NCBI GenBank assembly: GCA_049999725.1
Contig: JBNGIS010039311.1
Span: 1 to 31,793 of the forward strand
Source of the DNA: Haplomitrium mnioides
Taxonomy: Eukaryota > Marchantiophyta > Haplomitriopsida > Calobryales
Length of the DNA stretch: 31,793 nt
Reading direction: 5' to 3'
Shown here: piece after piece, positions 20,009 to 29,740 of the stretch
Layout: every line of letters begins with the position of its first letter
Numbering within the stretch: the first letter of the stretch is position 1
Made by a program: the position numbers and the translations under genes
Notes under the pieces: model-generated
Database searches by the model: none
What the model was told of the DNA's origin: nothing
What the model saw: only the letters and a program-made list of their open reading frames with translations

Positions 20009-20258
20009 AATTGAGAGGATGAGAACCATAACATCGTTGGCTAGTGTAGAAATTGTAGGAAGACATGGTGGTGGATGAATTACCATACTACATTCCCGCG
20101 ATTTGCAGCAAGCGTACCAAGGGACGTTGGCACAATTGAGAGGCTCACAAGCATAACATTGTTGGCTAGTGTAGAAATTGGAGGAAGGCATGGTGGTGGA
20201 TGAATGACCATACTACATTCCCACGATTTGCAACAAACGTACCAAAGAGATTACTCTA
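20009..20258. repeat. Tandem duplication with 125-bp period, plus a partial third unit upstream
   Basis: The block starting AATTGAGAGG at 20009 recurs at 20134 (ATAACATTGTTGGCTAGTGTAGAAATTG, diverged by a few bases). The end of the second unit (CGATTTGCAACAAACGTACC, then GAGATTACTCTAAA) is also similar to 19930-19992, so about 2.5 units are present. It directly precedes the first chromovirus LTR; function unknown. Confidence 0.85.
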
Positions 20259-20321
20259 AAACAAGATGCTCAGTCACACTTGTTTGTGCTATTTATAAGA
20301 AAATGGAGAAGAGTGAAAGTG

Positions 20322-20753
20322 TAATAGTACAAGCATAAGGTTGTGTTATTTACAAGAAAATAGAGAGGAGTGAAGGAAGTGGTAGTGAGTCACTTTTAGG
20401 GTTAAGATTGGATTACTTGCCTTTGAAGTCACTTTTGGTGGGGAGTCACTTTTAGGTTACTTGCATTCAAAGTCAATTTTGGTAAAGAGTCACCTTTAGG
20501 ACTGAAATGAGAAGTGACTTGTAAGTGAAGAAAGAGGGATGATACCCTCTTCTCTTGTATAAATAGAAGAGCTTATTAGCCCCACTCCTCATTTTGGAGC
20601 TCCTCTCAAATCACTTGGGTCTTGTGGTTGCTTGGCTTTTGCTTGCACTCTTGATTTTAGCTTGGACCTTGAGTTGCTTTTAGTTGAAGAACTCTATTAG
20701 AGTTCACCATGAGTTCTTACTCATTTGGATTTGGTCTTTGAGATTCTTTTACA
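20322..20753 (+). repeat. Left LTR of chromovirus copy 1
   Basis: The repeat contains a TATAAATAG promoter box at 20558-20566 and ends TTTTACA just before the primer site. It matches 25039-25469 throughout. Confidence 0.88.
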
Positions 20754-20754
20754 T

Positions 20755-20767
20755 TGGTATCAGAGCC
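20755..20767 (+). other. Primer binding site complementary to initiator Met tRNA
   Basis: TGGTATCAGAGCC, one base inside the left LTR, is the classic plant retrotransposon primer site complementary to the 3' end of tRNA-iMet. It is not itself a tRNA gene. Confidence 0.92.
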
Positions 20768-20792
20768 ACGGTTCGTTTTTGGTGTGAGCTAC

Positions 20793-21504
20793 ATGGAAAG
20801 TCAAGAAGAGGTGATTCAAGCAATGGAACAACGACTTGAACATCTTTCCATGCCTTTTGGAAGTGGGAATAAAAAAAAAAGAAATATTTCGAGAAGAAGA
20901 GAGCTATGGGCGATTTCCAATGCCAAAAACATATGATGGAAAGGTGACTTGTGGTGCTTGTGAGAACTTCATTTTTGATTGTGAACAATATTTTGAAGCT
21001 ACAAACATTAGAGAGAATAGGCAGCAAACTCTATTTGTGGCAAGCCAATTAGAAGGAGTTGCAAATACTTGGTGGAGATATCAAATAGAGCAAGCACAAT
21101 GTGGATTTGTCGCTCCTATTGTTTCTTAGCATGAGTTCAAAGAAGGAGTGATTTCAAGACTTAGGGTTGTAAATGCTTCAAAAGTATCAAGAGATCGATT
21201 GGCCGAATCGAAGCAACTTGGGACAATGAGAAGTTATGTGATATATTTTCAGGATACAATTATGCAAATTCTTGATATAAGAGACGAAGAAGCACTAGAC
21301 CGCTTTGTTCGAGGATTGAAGCCTTGGATGAGAGTAGAAGTTACTATAAGAGAGTCTACTCAATTAGAAGAAGCAATGCATATGGCGGAGCGGCAAGACT
21401 CATTACTCATGACTACAGAAGTTAGATATCATCTTCAACCATTCGAACAACGCTCTCAAAACCTTGCAAGCTCTAATGGAATTGAAATTCCGACAAGAAT
21501 TTGA
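20793..21504 (+). pseudogene. Chromovirus gag remnant (copy 1)
   Basis: The frame begins MESQEEVIQAMEQRLEHL at 20793 and shifts at a ten-A run (20871-20880). It continues FPMPKTYDGKVTCGACENF and WWRYQIEQAQ, meets a TAG at 21127-21129, then resumes with RDRLAESKQLG and DRFVRGLKPWMRVEV, ending at 21504. The capsid-like part is typical of plant Ty3 gag. The zinc-knuckle segment present in copy 2 (about 26330-26420) is deleted here. Confidence 0.8.
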
Positions 21505-21860
21505 GTTACATTGTTCCATCTTGATGGTATGATTGAGGAGCACTCTTGTAGAATGTTGGTCGATAGTGGGAGCTCTGAAAATTTTATGTCACTACATTTT
21601 GCTAAGATAATCAAAGCAAAATATAGGCCTATCAAGGAGAGTGTTGTGACTATGGCTGATGGCAAAAACATGACATGTTTTGCTCTAAAAAACCATTCCT
21701 TCTAAGGATTGGAAAAGAGTATATGGAGTCTATGCAATTTGTTATTGCACATGTACAATATGACATCATTTTAGGACTGCCTTGGCTTGAAGAAAGGTCC
21801 ATTCAATTTGATTGGGGAAAATGAAAAATTCAAGTTACCTTACAAGGTAAGAAATTTCTT
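21505..21860 (+). pseudogene. Chromovirus aspartic protease remnant (copy 1)
   Basis: The frame carries the active-site motif MLVDSGSSENF (catalytic Asp in DSG), followed after a frameshift near 21700 by YDIILGLPWLEE, the ILG motif of retropepsins. The frameshift and a TGA near 21824 break the link to the polymerase. Confidence 0.8.
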
Positions 21861-21961
21861 TTGAGGTGTTCAACACCGTCGGTGAAGAAGCCTAAATATG
21901 TTCAACATGTTAGTTCAGTGGCGCAAGAGTTGCCTATCTTTGCTATTTGGATTAGCCCATC

Positions 21962-23100
21962 ATGGACTTTAGTAAGGAGGGGGGAAAAAGTGCACCTACC
22001 TTAATGATAGATGATATTTTGAAAGAGTTTGTAGATGTATTTCCAGAGGATTTGCCAAAGGAGTTACCAGATGATCAAGGAATGCCTTTTCCAATTGAGT
22101 TGATACCGAGAAGCACTCCTTATAATCAACCTATATATCGACTATCACCACAAGAATTAAAGGAGCTTCGAAAGACATTGATGGATCTTCTTGATAAGGA
22201 TTTCATTCAACACAGTACTTCTCCTTGGGGAGCTCCGGTATTCTTTGTACCAAATAAAGATGGTGGATTTTGTCTCTGTACAGATTATCGAGGATTGAAC
22301 AATCAAACAATGAAGAATGCCTATCCTCTACCTCGTATTGATGATTTTTTGGATCAATTGAATGGTGCACGATTTTTTTCTAAGTTGGATCTTCGAAGTG
22401 GCTATTGGCAAATTCCAATCAAGCCAAGTGATGTACCAAAGACAGCTTTTTGCATAAGGTATCGACATTTTGAGTGAAATGTTCTTACATTTGGTTATTG
22501 GATAAGTCAGTGTTGGTATTTTTGGACAATATCATTATCTTTGGTAAAAGTGAAGTTGAGCATCGTGCTCATCTGAAGGAGGAACTACAACAACTACGGA
22601 ATTGGGAGTTTTATTGCAAGAAGTCTAAGTGTGAGTTTTGGAAGCAAGAGGTGACTTGTGTAGGGCATATGTTGAAATACCAAGCTCTGTACGTAGATGA
22701 CCAGTTAGACTTATTTTTAACCCTCTTTTGGGTTAGTTTTGTTAAGTTAATTTAGGGTAAATTTAAGTATAAATACAAAGGTATGTAGAGAGAAAAGTAG
22801 GGAGATCGAAGAGAGCACTGCCATGCCGCAAGCCTCTTCCCTTTTGTAAATCCATTGTGTTGAATACGATATCTCATATTTGCCTCCAAAGATTTATCTC
22901 CTCGATTTCTTTACAGCATAAAGTGTCTGTGGATGGCATCAAGATGGAGGAAGAGAAAATTAAAGCTATTTCAGAGTGGCCAACACCGAATGATGCAAAG
23001 GATGTTTGAGATTTTAATGGATTAGCAAGTTTTTATCAAAGATTCATTCATTACTATGCTCAAATTGCTACATATATGACCAAGGAGGAAGTGGCATTTC
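21962..23100 (+). pseudogene. Chromovirus reverse transcriptase remnant (copy 1), deleted and split by a solo LTR
   Basis: An open frame (21962-22477) encodes the RT fingers: [38 protein letters not shown] and [16 protein letters not shown] replaces Trp in the usual FEW motif. The segment that should carry FGLTNAPATF is missing. The catalytic box reads VLVFLDNIIIF, with Asn in place of the second Asp. The KCEFW region follows and is interrupted at GGGCATA by a 246-bp insert, after which HKVSVDGIKMEEEKIK resumes. It cannot make an active enzyme. Confidence 0.88.
22670..22915. mobile_element. Solo LTR of an unrelated retrotransposon, 5-bp target duplication GCATA
   Basis: A 246-bp insert begins TGTTGAAATA and ends CTTTACA (TG...CA). 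It is flanked by GCATA at 22665-22669 and 22916-22920. Removing insert and one duplicate restores the GGGCATAAAGTG coding sequence (VGHKV). It contains a TATAAATA box near 22769, which suggests plus orientation. It has no internal coding sequence, as expected after LTR-LTR recombination. Confidence 0.9.
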
Positions 23101-23117
23101 AATAACTCAAGGATGTA

Positions 23118-23540
23118 GTGACATCTCGTCCAATTCTACAACCATATGTTCCAAAGAGGCATTGTATAGTTGATTTTGATGCTTCTAATTTTGCTATTGG
23201 AGCGGTTTTACAACAAGAGTTTGAGGATGGACTACATCCAATTGCATTCATGTCACGCCGATTGAATGTCGCGGAGAGAAATTATTTTGTAAGAGAAAGA
23301 GAGTAATTAGCAATGGTTTATCCTACCAAGGTATGGAGACACTATCTTTTGGGCTTATGCGTACAAACCACAAGCCATTGCTTCAAGCAATCCACTTGGA
23401 AAATATGACAAGTCGTTATCATCGATGGGAAGATCAACTACAACTCCTTGATTTCAAGTTGGAGTACAAGCCGGGAAGGTTCCACACTATTCCTGATGCA
23501 TTGTGTCGAAGACCAGATAATCGAATAAATGCACTAGAGA
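23118..23540 (+). pseudogene. Chromovirus RNase H and connection-domain remnant (copy 1)
   Basis: VDFDASNFAIGAVLQQ, HPIAFMSRRLNVAERNY, then a TAA where copy 2 keeps an open Lys codon. After a frame change, NHKPLLQAIH, RWEDQLQLLDFKLEYKPG and IPDALCRRP follow. This is the usual Ty3 RNase H with the tether to integrase. Confidence 0.85.
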
Positions 23541-24600
23541 TAGCAAATGCTAGTATATTACATCTTGATGAAGCAACCAGTGACGGCTTTCGACAAAAGT
23601 TACAAGAAGATGCCTTCTTTACTCTTGTTAGAGCACGTTTGGTAGTCCAAGATAGTGAGTATCATACTTTTTCCATTCGGGATGGTATTCTCTATCAAGG
23701 CCATCAATATATGTTCCTCAAGATGATGCGCTTCGAATGGCACATTTACAAGAAGCACATGATATTCCAATTTCTAGGCATCTTGGAGTAGACAAGACTA
23801 TGGAGTTGCTTCAACAGACTTGGTGGTGGCCAAACCTAGCTCGAGATGTTTGTGGCTTTGTTTGTTCTTATGAAAGTTGTCAACGAAACAAGGCTTCAAA
23901 TAAAAAACCAGCTGGTCTTCTACAATCATTATCGATTCCTACTACTTGGTGGGAACATGTAAGTTTGGATCTTATCACTTTGCTTCCAACCACACCTTGT
24001 GGGTTTATGGCCATTGTGGTGTTTGTGGATAAGCTAAACAATCAAATTCATTTATCACCGACAGTGGACATGGTGGATGCTCCATAATTGGTGAAGATTT
24101 ATTTTGATAATGTCTTTCAATATCATGAAATGCCAAAGATACTTATATCTGATCGAGATCCATGATTCACTGGGAAGTTTTGGCAAGAGTTATTCACACT
24201 TTTGGGTACCAAACTATCTATGTCTACGACGTATCATCCTCAAACAGATGGGAAAATTACACGAGCAAATCATACTGTGGAGGATATTCTTTGAGCATTT
24301 ATCAATGTTTATCATGCAGATTGGGATAGCTTTTTACCGACTGTGGAGTTTGCATACAACAACTCCAAACAAGCAAGTATTGGCTTTTCTCCTTTCTTTC
24401 TTAATTTTGGTCAATATTTTCTTGTTTCCGATGGTTTGCTTTCTAATTCATCTTCCAATGTTCCCAATCTTTCTACCTTTTTGTCTCGTTTATCTTCCTC
24501 ATTACAAGATGCTAGAAACCATCTTGTTATTGCTCAAAATCAGCAAAAACAGTTTGCCAATAAACATCGTCGTGATTGCTCTTATGTTTTAGGTAACTAA
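23541..24600 (+). pseudogene. Chromovirus integrase remnant (copy 1)
   Basis: The zinc-binding HHCC domain is visible (HDIPISRHLG, then CSYESCQRNK). The catalytic core is spread over two or more frames: WEHVSLDLITLLP, ISDRDP followed by a stop, TYHPQTDGK, then VEFAYNNSKQASIGFSPF. In-frame stops near 24087, 24165 and 24294 inactivate it. Confidence 0.85.
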
Positions 24601-24816
24601 GTTATGTTTTCCACTTATAATCTTCTGTAAGCTATCTCCTGCTTGGATTGGTCCTTTCTCTATTTCTCAAGTTATTTCTCCCATTGCTTATAAACTTGAT
24701 CTTCCTCTTCATATGAAGATTCATCTTGTGTTCCATGTGTCTAAACTTAAGCCTTTTGTTCGTATTCCATCTTCTTTTCAAATCGTGTTCAACTTCCTCC
24801 TCCAGCCATTGTTCTT

Positions 24817-24990
24817 GATGATCATGAAGAATTTGAAGTAGACCGTATTTTGGCGAAAAGAGTTATCAAGCGCGGGCGACATCCACAAGTTCAATACAAG
24901 GTTTTGTGGAAAGGCTATCCACTTCATGATGCTACTTAGAAACCTTCTTCAAATCTTGAGCATGCTCAAAAAGCTATTAAAAATTTTGAA
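24817..24990 (+). pseudogene. Chromodomain relic at the integrase C-terminus (copy 1)
   Basis: The frame reads [14 protein letters not shown], then VQYKVLWKGYP, then a TAG (24937-24939) in place of the conserved Trp before KP. These are signature positions of the retroelement chromodomain that binds histone marks and targets integration, placing the element in the chromovirus branch of Ty3/gypsy. Confidence 0.9.
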
Positions 24991-25038
24991 AGTTGCGGCA
25001 ATAACGAGGACGTTATCAACTAGACGGCAGAGATTATA

Positions 25039-25469
25039 TAATAGTGCAAGCATAAGGTTGTGCTATTTATAAGAAAATAGAGAGGAGTGAAGGAAGTGGT
25101 AGTGTGTCATTTTTATGGTTAAGATTGGATTACTTGCCTTTGAAGTCACTTTCGATGGGGAGTTACTTTTAGGTTACTTGCATTTGAAGTCACTTTTGGT
25201 AGAGAGTCACGTTTAGAGCTGAAATGAGAAGTGACTTGTAAGTGAAGAAAGAGGGATGATGCCCTCTTCTCTTGTATAAATAGAAGGGCTTCTTAGCCCC
25301 ACTCCCCATTCTAGAGCTCCTCTTGAATCACTTGGGTTCTTTGGTTGCTTGGCTTTTGCTTGCACTCTTGGTCTTAGCTTGGACCTTGAGTTGCTTTTGG
25401 TTGAAGAACTCTATTAGAGTTCACCATGAGTTCTTACTATTTTAGATTTGGTCTTTGAGATTCTTTTAC
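25039..25469 (+). repeat. Right LTR of chromovirus copy 1
   Basis: It matches the left LTR, with a TATAAATAG box at about 25275. It ends TTTTAC and is followed without spacer by the truncated LTR of copy 2. Confidence 0.88.
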
Positions 25470-25867
25470 GGAAGGGAATGGTAGTGACTACCAAAGGAGC
25501 ATTACTTTATTTTTAAGGACGAAATCATTTTAGTGAATCAGTATAAGAATTACTTGACTTTGAAGTTACTTTTAGAGAAGTAGGATAAGATCACTTTTAG
25601 GGTTGAAATTGGAAGTGACTTACAAGTGAAGGAAGTAGACAACTTCCTCTCGAGTATAACTCGAAAGGCTTCATTGCCCAACTACTCATTCTAGAGTTCC
25701 TCTGAGTTCGTTTAAGAATTTGCTTATGTAGTCTTTAGAAGGTTGCATTTCTTGGTATTTGGGTGGCTTTGCCTTTTTGCTTGCATTATTGGCATTCGAT
25801 TGATATCTCTAATAGAGTTATCTTGAGTTATTAATTGTTTAGAGTTTTTCTTTGAAGTCTTTTACAT
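25470..25867 (+). repeat. Left LTR of chromovirus copy 2, followed by a mutated primer site
   Basis: It begins GGAAGGGAATGGTAGTG, corresponding to an internal point of the copy 1 LTR, so the 5' end is truncated. It ends TTTTACA, then TGGTACCAAAG (25869-25879), a decayed version of the TGGTATCAGAG primer site. Confidence 0.8.
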
Positions 25868-25879
25868 TGGTACCAAAGA

Positions 25880-26640
25880 TATTAAATAGAGCAAATACAA
25901 CGTCGATTTGTTGTAACTATTTTTTCTTGTTGTGAGTTCAAAAAAACGATGATTTGAAGATTTAGGGTTCTAAATATTCTAAAAGTAAAAAGAGATCGTT
26001 TGGTAGAATCGAAGCAAATTGGTATAGTCAGGAGAAATGTTACACAATTTGAGAATACCATTATGCAAATTCTTGATATGAGAGAGAGAGAAGTACTAGA
26101 TTGCTTTATTTGATGATTGAAGCCTCACATTAGAATGGAAGTGACAATGAGAGAGCCCTCTCAACTAGACGAAGCAATGTGCATGAAAGAATGGTATGAC
26201 TCTCTACTTGCCACTATAGAAGTTAGGCAACACCTTCAATCAGTTTTACCAAACGTACGTGTGCCACAAAATGAGATTGTACCTATTGAGATTGATGTGA
26301 CTTAAAGACTAACACTCGCCAATGTGGAGTATGAACGCCTATGCCAAAATAGAGGGTTAATTTATTGTTGACAACATGAATATAGGATTGAAAATCGACC
26401 ACATTGCCAAGGTCGATCGTCCTCTTGCCCAAGCTACAATAGTTGAAGAAGAGATCTCAATTAAACTAGTAAGAAAAAACATATCTCAATAAAACTAGTC
26501 GAATGACTTATTGAGAGCTTTATTAGCTCAAATAAAATTAAAAGCTTGGCAAGAATTCAAAGTACCTTGTTCCACCTTGATGGTATGATTGATGAATACT
26601 TTTGTAAAATATGGGTGGATTGTAGAAGTTCTGAAAATTT
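25880..26640 (+). pseudogene. Chromovirus gag and protease-start remnant (copy 2)
   Basis: Gag joins the primer site directly at the segment equivalent to YQIEQAQ of copy 1, so its N-terminal half is deleted. It includes VKRDRLVESKQIG and MKPHIRMEVTMREPSQLDEAM. A Cys-rich stretch with spaced Cys/His near 26330-26420 looks like a zinc knuckle, absent from copy 1. The protease begins near 26620 with a decayed active-site region, then is cut off by a LINE fragment. Confidence 0.75.
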
Positions 26641-26675
26641 TATATCATTGTGTTTTGCTCGAAGAATCAAAGCAA

Positions 26676-26835
26676 ATTGAAGGCATAAGGTTAATGTTGT
26701 TTATTAGGCTAAATCTCAAAAGGGATTGATTGGTTGTTGGTTCTTGCCTCTCGGCTTGATTGCAGGCCGTAGTTGTACACTTGGTGCTTGAGAGTAAATA
26801 AAATTGTTTGTTTTTGGTCAAAAAAGAAAAAAAAG
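26676..26835 (+). mobile_element. LINE-B 3'-end fragment inside chromovirus copy 2
   Basis: This 160-bp piece is clearly homologous to the reverse complement of 2132-2290 (shared GATTGGTTGTTGGTT and CTCGGC.TGATTGC.GGCCGT blocks) and ends TTTGGTCAAAAAAGAAAAAAAA. No target duplication is visible; the chromovirus sequence between protease and RT is missing at this junction. Confidence 0.82.
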
Positions 26836-26859
26836 TACTTATTTTAGTTGGTGTACTTA

Positions 26860-29120
26860 AGAATTGTCACCACAAGAATTGGAAGAGCTTCGTAAAACAT
26901 TGACGGATCTTCTTAAAAAAGATTTCATTCATTATAGAACTTTATCTTCGAGAGCACCGATGTTTTTTGTACCATAGAAAGATGGTGGTTTTTTGTTGTA
27001 ATGGTTGTACAAATTATCATAGTATCAACAAACAAACAGTGAAGACTGCATATGCTTTATCGTATATTGACAATTTGATAGATCAATTGAGTAGTGCGAG
27101 ATTCTTTTCTAAGCTAGACCTTTGAAATAACTACTAGCAAGTTCCAATCAAGCAAAGTGATGTGCCAAAAACAACATTTTGAACAAGTTATGAGTATTTT
27201 GAGTGGAAAATTATTGCATTAGTCAATTTTGGTATTTTTATACAATGTCACTATCTTTAGTAAATCTAAAGCTCAACATCTCGATGATCTCAAGAAAGTA
27301 CTACAAAGATTGCACAATCGTAAGTTTAATTGCAAGAGGTCAAAGTGTGAATTTTGGAAGCAAGAGGTGACTTATCTAGAACATAAAGTGTGAGTAAATT
27401 TTATCAAGATGGAGGAAGAAAAAATTAAGGTTACAGAGTGGCTAATGCTAAATGATGCAAAGTATGTTCAAGCCTTCAATGGATTGGTAGGTTTATCAAC
27501 AATTTATTCACTACTTTATGTATATTATTACACCACTTACAGATCTACTAGGCAAAGAAGCCAAGTTTTAATAAACAACCAAAGAGCAAGTGACAATTCA
27601 GTAACTCAAAGATGCAATCTCTTCTCATCCAATTCTACAACCATATGATCTAAATGCACATTGTATAGTTGATTTTGATGCCTCAAAGTTTGCTATTAAA
27701 GCAGTGATACAACATGAGTTTGAAGATAGATTTCATCCAATTGCTTTCATGTCAGACCAATTAAATATGGTGGAGAGAAATTATTCTGTAAGAGATCGAG
27801 AGAAATTAGCAATGGTTTCTCCTACCAAGGTTTAGAGACACTATTTTTTTTTTGGGAAAACCTGTATTTATATGCACTGATTACAAACCATTATTGCAAT
27901 CAATTCATTTAGAAAATATGACAAGTTATCATCATTGTTGAGAAGGTTTCATACTATTCGATATGTACTATCACAAAGATCTGAATATCAATTGAATGCA
28001 TTGGAAGCAACAAATATTAGCATATTACATCTTGATAAAACAACTAGTCAAGATTATGGGTAAAAATTACAAGAAGATGCCTTCTTCAATCTTAATCAGA
28101 CACGACTCGTGGTAAAAGATAGTGAGTATCATATTTTTTCTATTACCATATTCTTTATGAAGGTCATCAAATATATTTTCCACAAGACACTATGCTTGGT
28201 ATGATTTGTTTATAAGAAACACACAAGATTTCAATCTCATAGCATCTTGGTCTAAACAATACTATATAGCAACTTCAAAACACTTGGTGGTATCCAAACC
28301 TAGCTCAAAACATTTGTGGTTTTGTTTGTACTTGTAAATGTTGTGAGTGAAACAAGGTTTCCAATTAAAAAACAACTTAACTTCTTCAACCACTATTGAT
28401 TCCTATTGCTCATTGGGAATATATAAGTTTGAAATTTATCACTTCACTTTCAACTATACATCATGGGTTTACTACAATTGTGGTGGCTGTTGACAAGCTC
28501 AATAAAAAATTCATTTAATTTTGAGAGTGGACAAGTTGGATGCTCTAAAATTGGAAAAATTTTACTTTGATAATGTTTTTTACAATCATGGAATATCCAT
28601 GGTAATGATATCTCATAAAGATCCAAGATTCATTAGAAAGTCTTGGTGAGAGTTGTTCAAGTTTATAGGTACCAAGCTATCTATATGTACAAATTATCAT
28701 CTTTAAACAAATGGTCAAATGAAGTGCACTAATTGCAATGTTGAGGATTTTCTTTGAGCATTTAAGTACTAGATTTTCTTCTTTCTTTCTTAATTTGGAT
28801 TAACATCCTCTTGTAGCTAACGGTTTTCTTTCTCCTTCCTCTTCCAATGTTCCAAGTATTTACACATTTTTTTCTTATTTGTTTTCCTCTTTGCAAGATG
28901 TTCGCAACCATCTTGTTATTGCTAAAAATTGACAAAAGTAGTATATCAAAAAACATCATCATGATTTCTCTTATATTTTAGATAACCAAATTATGCTCTC
29001 CACTCACAATTTTCCATTTTTCTTAAATACTCAAGTTCATAAGCTATCTCTAGCTTGGATTGGTCATTTCTCTATTTCCTAAGTTATTTCTCTTGTTTCT
29101 TACAAACTTGATCTTCTTAG
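26860..29120 (+). pseudogene. Chromovirus RT-RNase H-integrase remnant (copy 2)
   Basis: It is alignable with copy 1 from SPQELEELRKTL through the RT, with the same missing FGLTNAPATF segment. It continues through RNase H (VDFDASKFAIKAVIQ, FMSDQLNMVERNY, RDREKLAMV) and a decayed integrase. Many stops, frameshifts and an additional integrase deletion near 28770 are present. The sequence ends at the YKLDLL equivalent, before the chromodomain. Confidence 0.8.
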
Positions 29121-29330
29121 TATTACTTTCTTTCTAGGGTTGAAATCTTTTTAGTAAATTGGTTCAAGAATTACTTGCATTTGAAGCTACTTTTAGAGAA
29201 TTAGAATAATATCACCTTTAGAATTGAATTTGGAAGTGATTTGTAAGTAAAAGAAGTAGCATGACACCTTCTTTTCAAGTATAAATAGAAGAGCTTCACA
29301 AACCAACTCCTCACTCTATAGCTACTTTTG
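29121..29330 (+). repeat. Truncated LTR at the copy 2 / copy 3 junction
   Basis: It matches 25501-25700 of the copy 2 left LTR, including the TATAAATAGAAGAGCTTC promoter block near 29280. It stops before the LTR 3' end and runs straight into a protease-region sequence. Confidence 0.8.
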
Positions 29331-29740
29331 AATGTTGGTAGATTGACAAAGTCTTAAAATTTTTATGTCAAAGTGTTTTGCCAAAAGAATCAAGACAAAA
29401 GTTCTAACTATCAATGGTAGTTTTGTGACTATGGTTGATGGCTAAAAGCATGAGATGTTCCAAACTCAAAAGCCCATTCTTCTATGGAATGGAAATGAGT
29501 ATATGGAACCTTTGCAATTTGTAATTGCACTAATATAATATGACATCATTTTAGGTTTGCTTTGGCTTGAAGGCCGATTTGTTCAAGTTGATTAGGTAAA
29601 ATAACAAGTTCAAGTTACTTTACAAGGTAAGTAGTTTCTTTAGAGAAAGAGTTGGTTGTCATTTCTATTTGGATCAATATTATCATGGAGTTGAGCAAAG
29701 AGGGAGGAAAATTTACACATACCTCAATGATTGATGATTT
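29331..29740 (+). mobile_element. Chromovirus copy 3 fragment (protease region only)
   Basis: Starting at the equivalent of the MLVDSG motif, this tracks copy 1 positions 21553 to about 22020: VTMVDG, YMEPLQFVIA, YDIILGLLWLE and ELSKEGGKFTHTSMIDD. It is broken by stops. Everything from primer site to protease, and everything from RT onward, is missing. Confidence 0.8.

Larger units (their letters stand above)
20322..25469 (+). mobile_element. Chromovirus-type Ty3/gypsy retrotransposon, copy 1 (two LTRs, inactive)
   Basis: Two direct repeats of about 430 bp (20322-20753 and 25039-25469) flank a gag-protease-RT-RNase H-integrase-chromodomain order. A primer binding site lies just inside the left LTR. 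About 30 differences separate the LTRs by eye, so the copy is not young. Coding frames contain stops, frameshifts, an internal deletion in RT and a solo-LTR insertion (22670-22915). No target duplication is evident at the outer edges; the right LTR abuts the LTR of copy 2 directly. A second short copy of the LTR-start-like sequence at about 20285-20320 makes the left boundary uncertain. Confidence 0.9.
25470..29330 (+). mobile_element. Chromovirus copy 2 (related subfamily, heavily decayed)
   Basis: It starts with an LTR (25470-25867) related to, but distinct from, those of copy 1, and ends with a truncated LTR (29121-29330) whose closest match in the window is the 25501-25700 part of that first LTR. 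Between them lie remnants in the usual order: partial gag, zinc knuckle, protease start, RT, RNase H and integrase; the chromodomain is deleted. Stops are far denser than in copy 1. The orientation is the same as copies 1 and 3. Confidence 0.85.

Noticed and set aside
19671-20258. Possible CRISPR-like or satellite array
   Set aside because: Units are adjacent without spacers and number only two to three; the sequence is a eukaryotic nuclear context.
20755-20767. tRNA-like sequence (iMet complement)
   Set aside because: Only the short stretch complementary to a tRNA 3' end is present, next to an LTR; it is a primer binding site, not a tRNA gene.
27409-27648. A 79-codon open frame in chromovirus copy 2
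   Set aside because: It is a surviving piece of the RT/RNase H linker (MEEEKIKVTEWL equivalent to copy 1), already covered by the pseudogene entry and not a separate gene.
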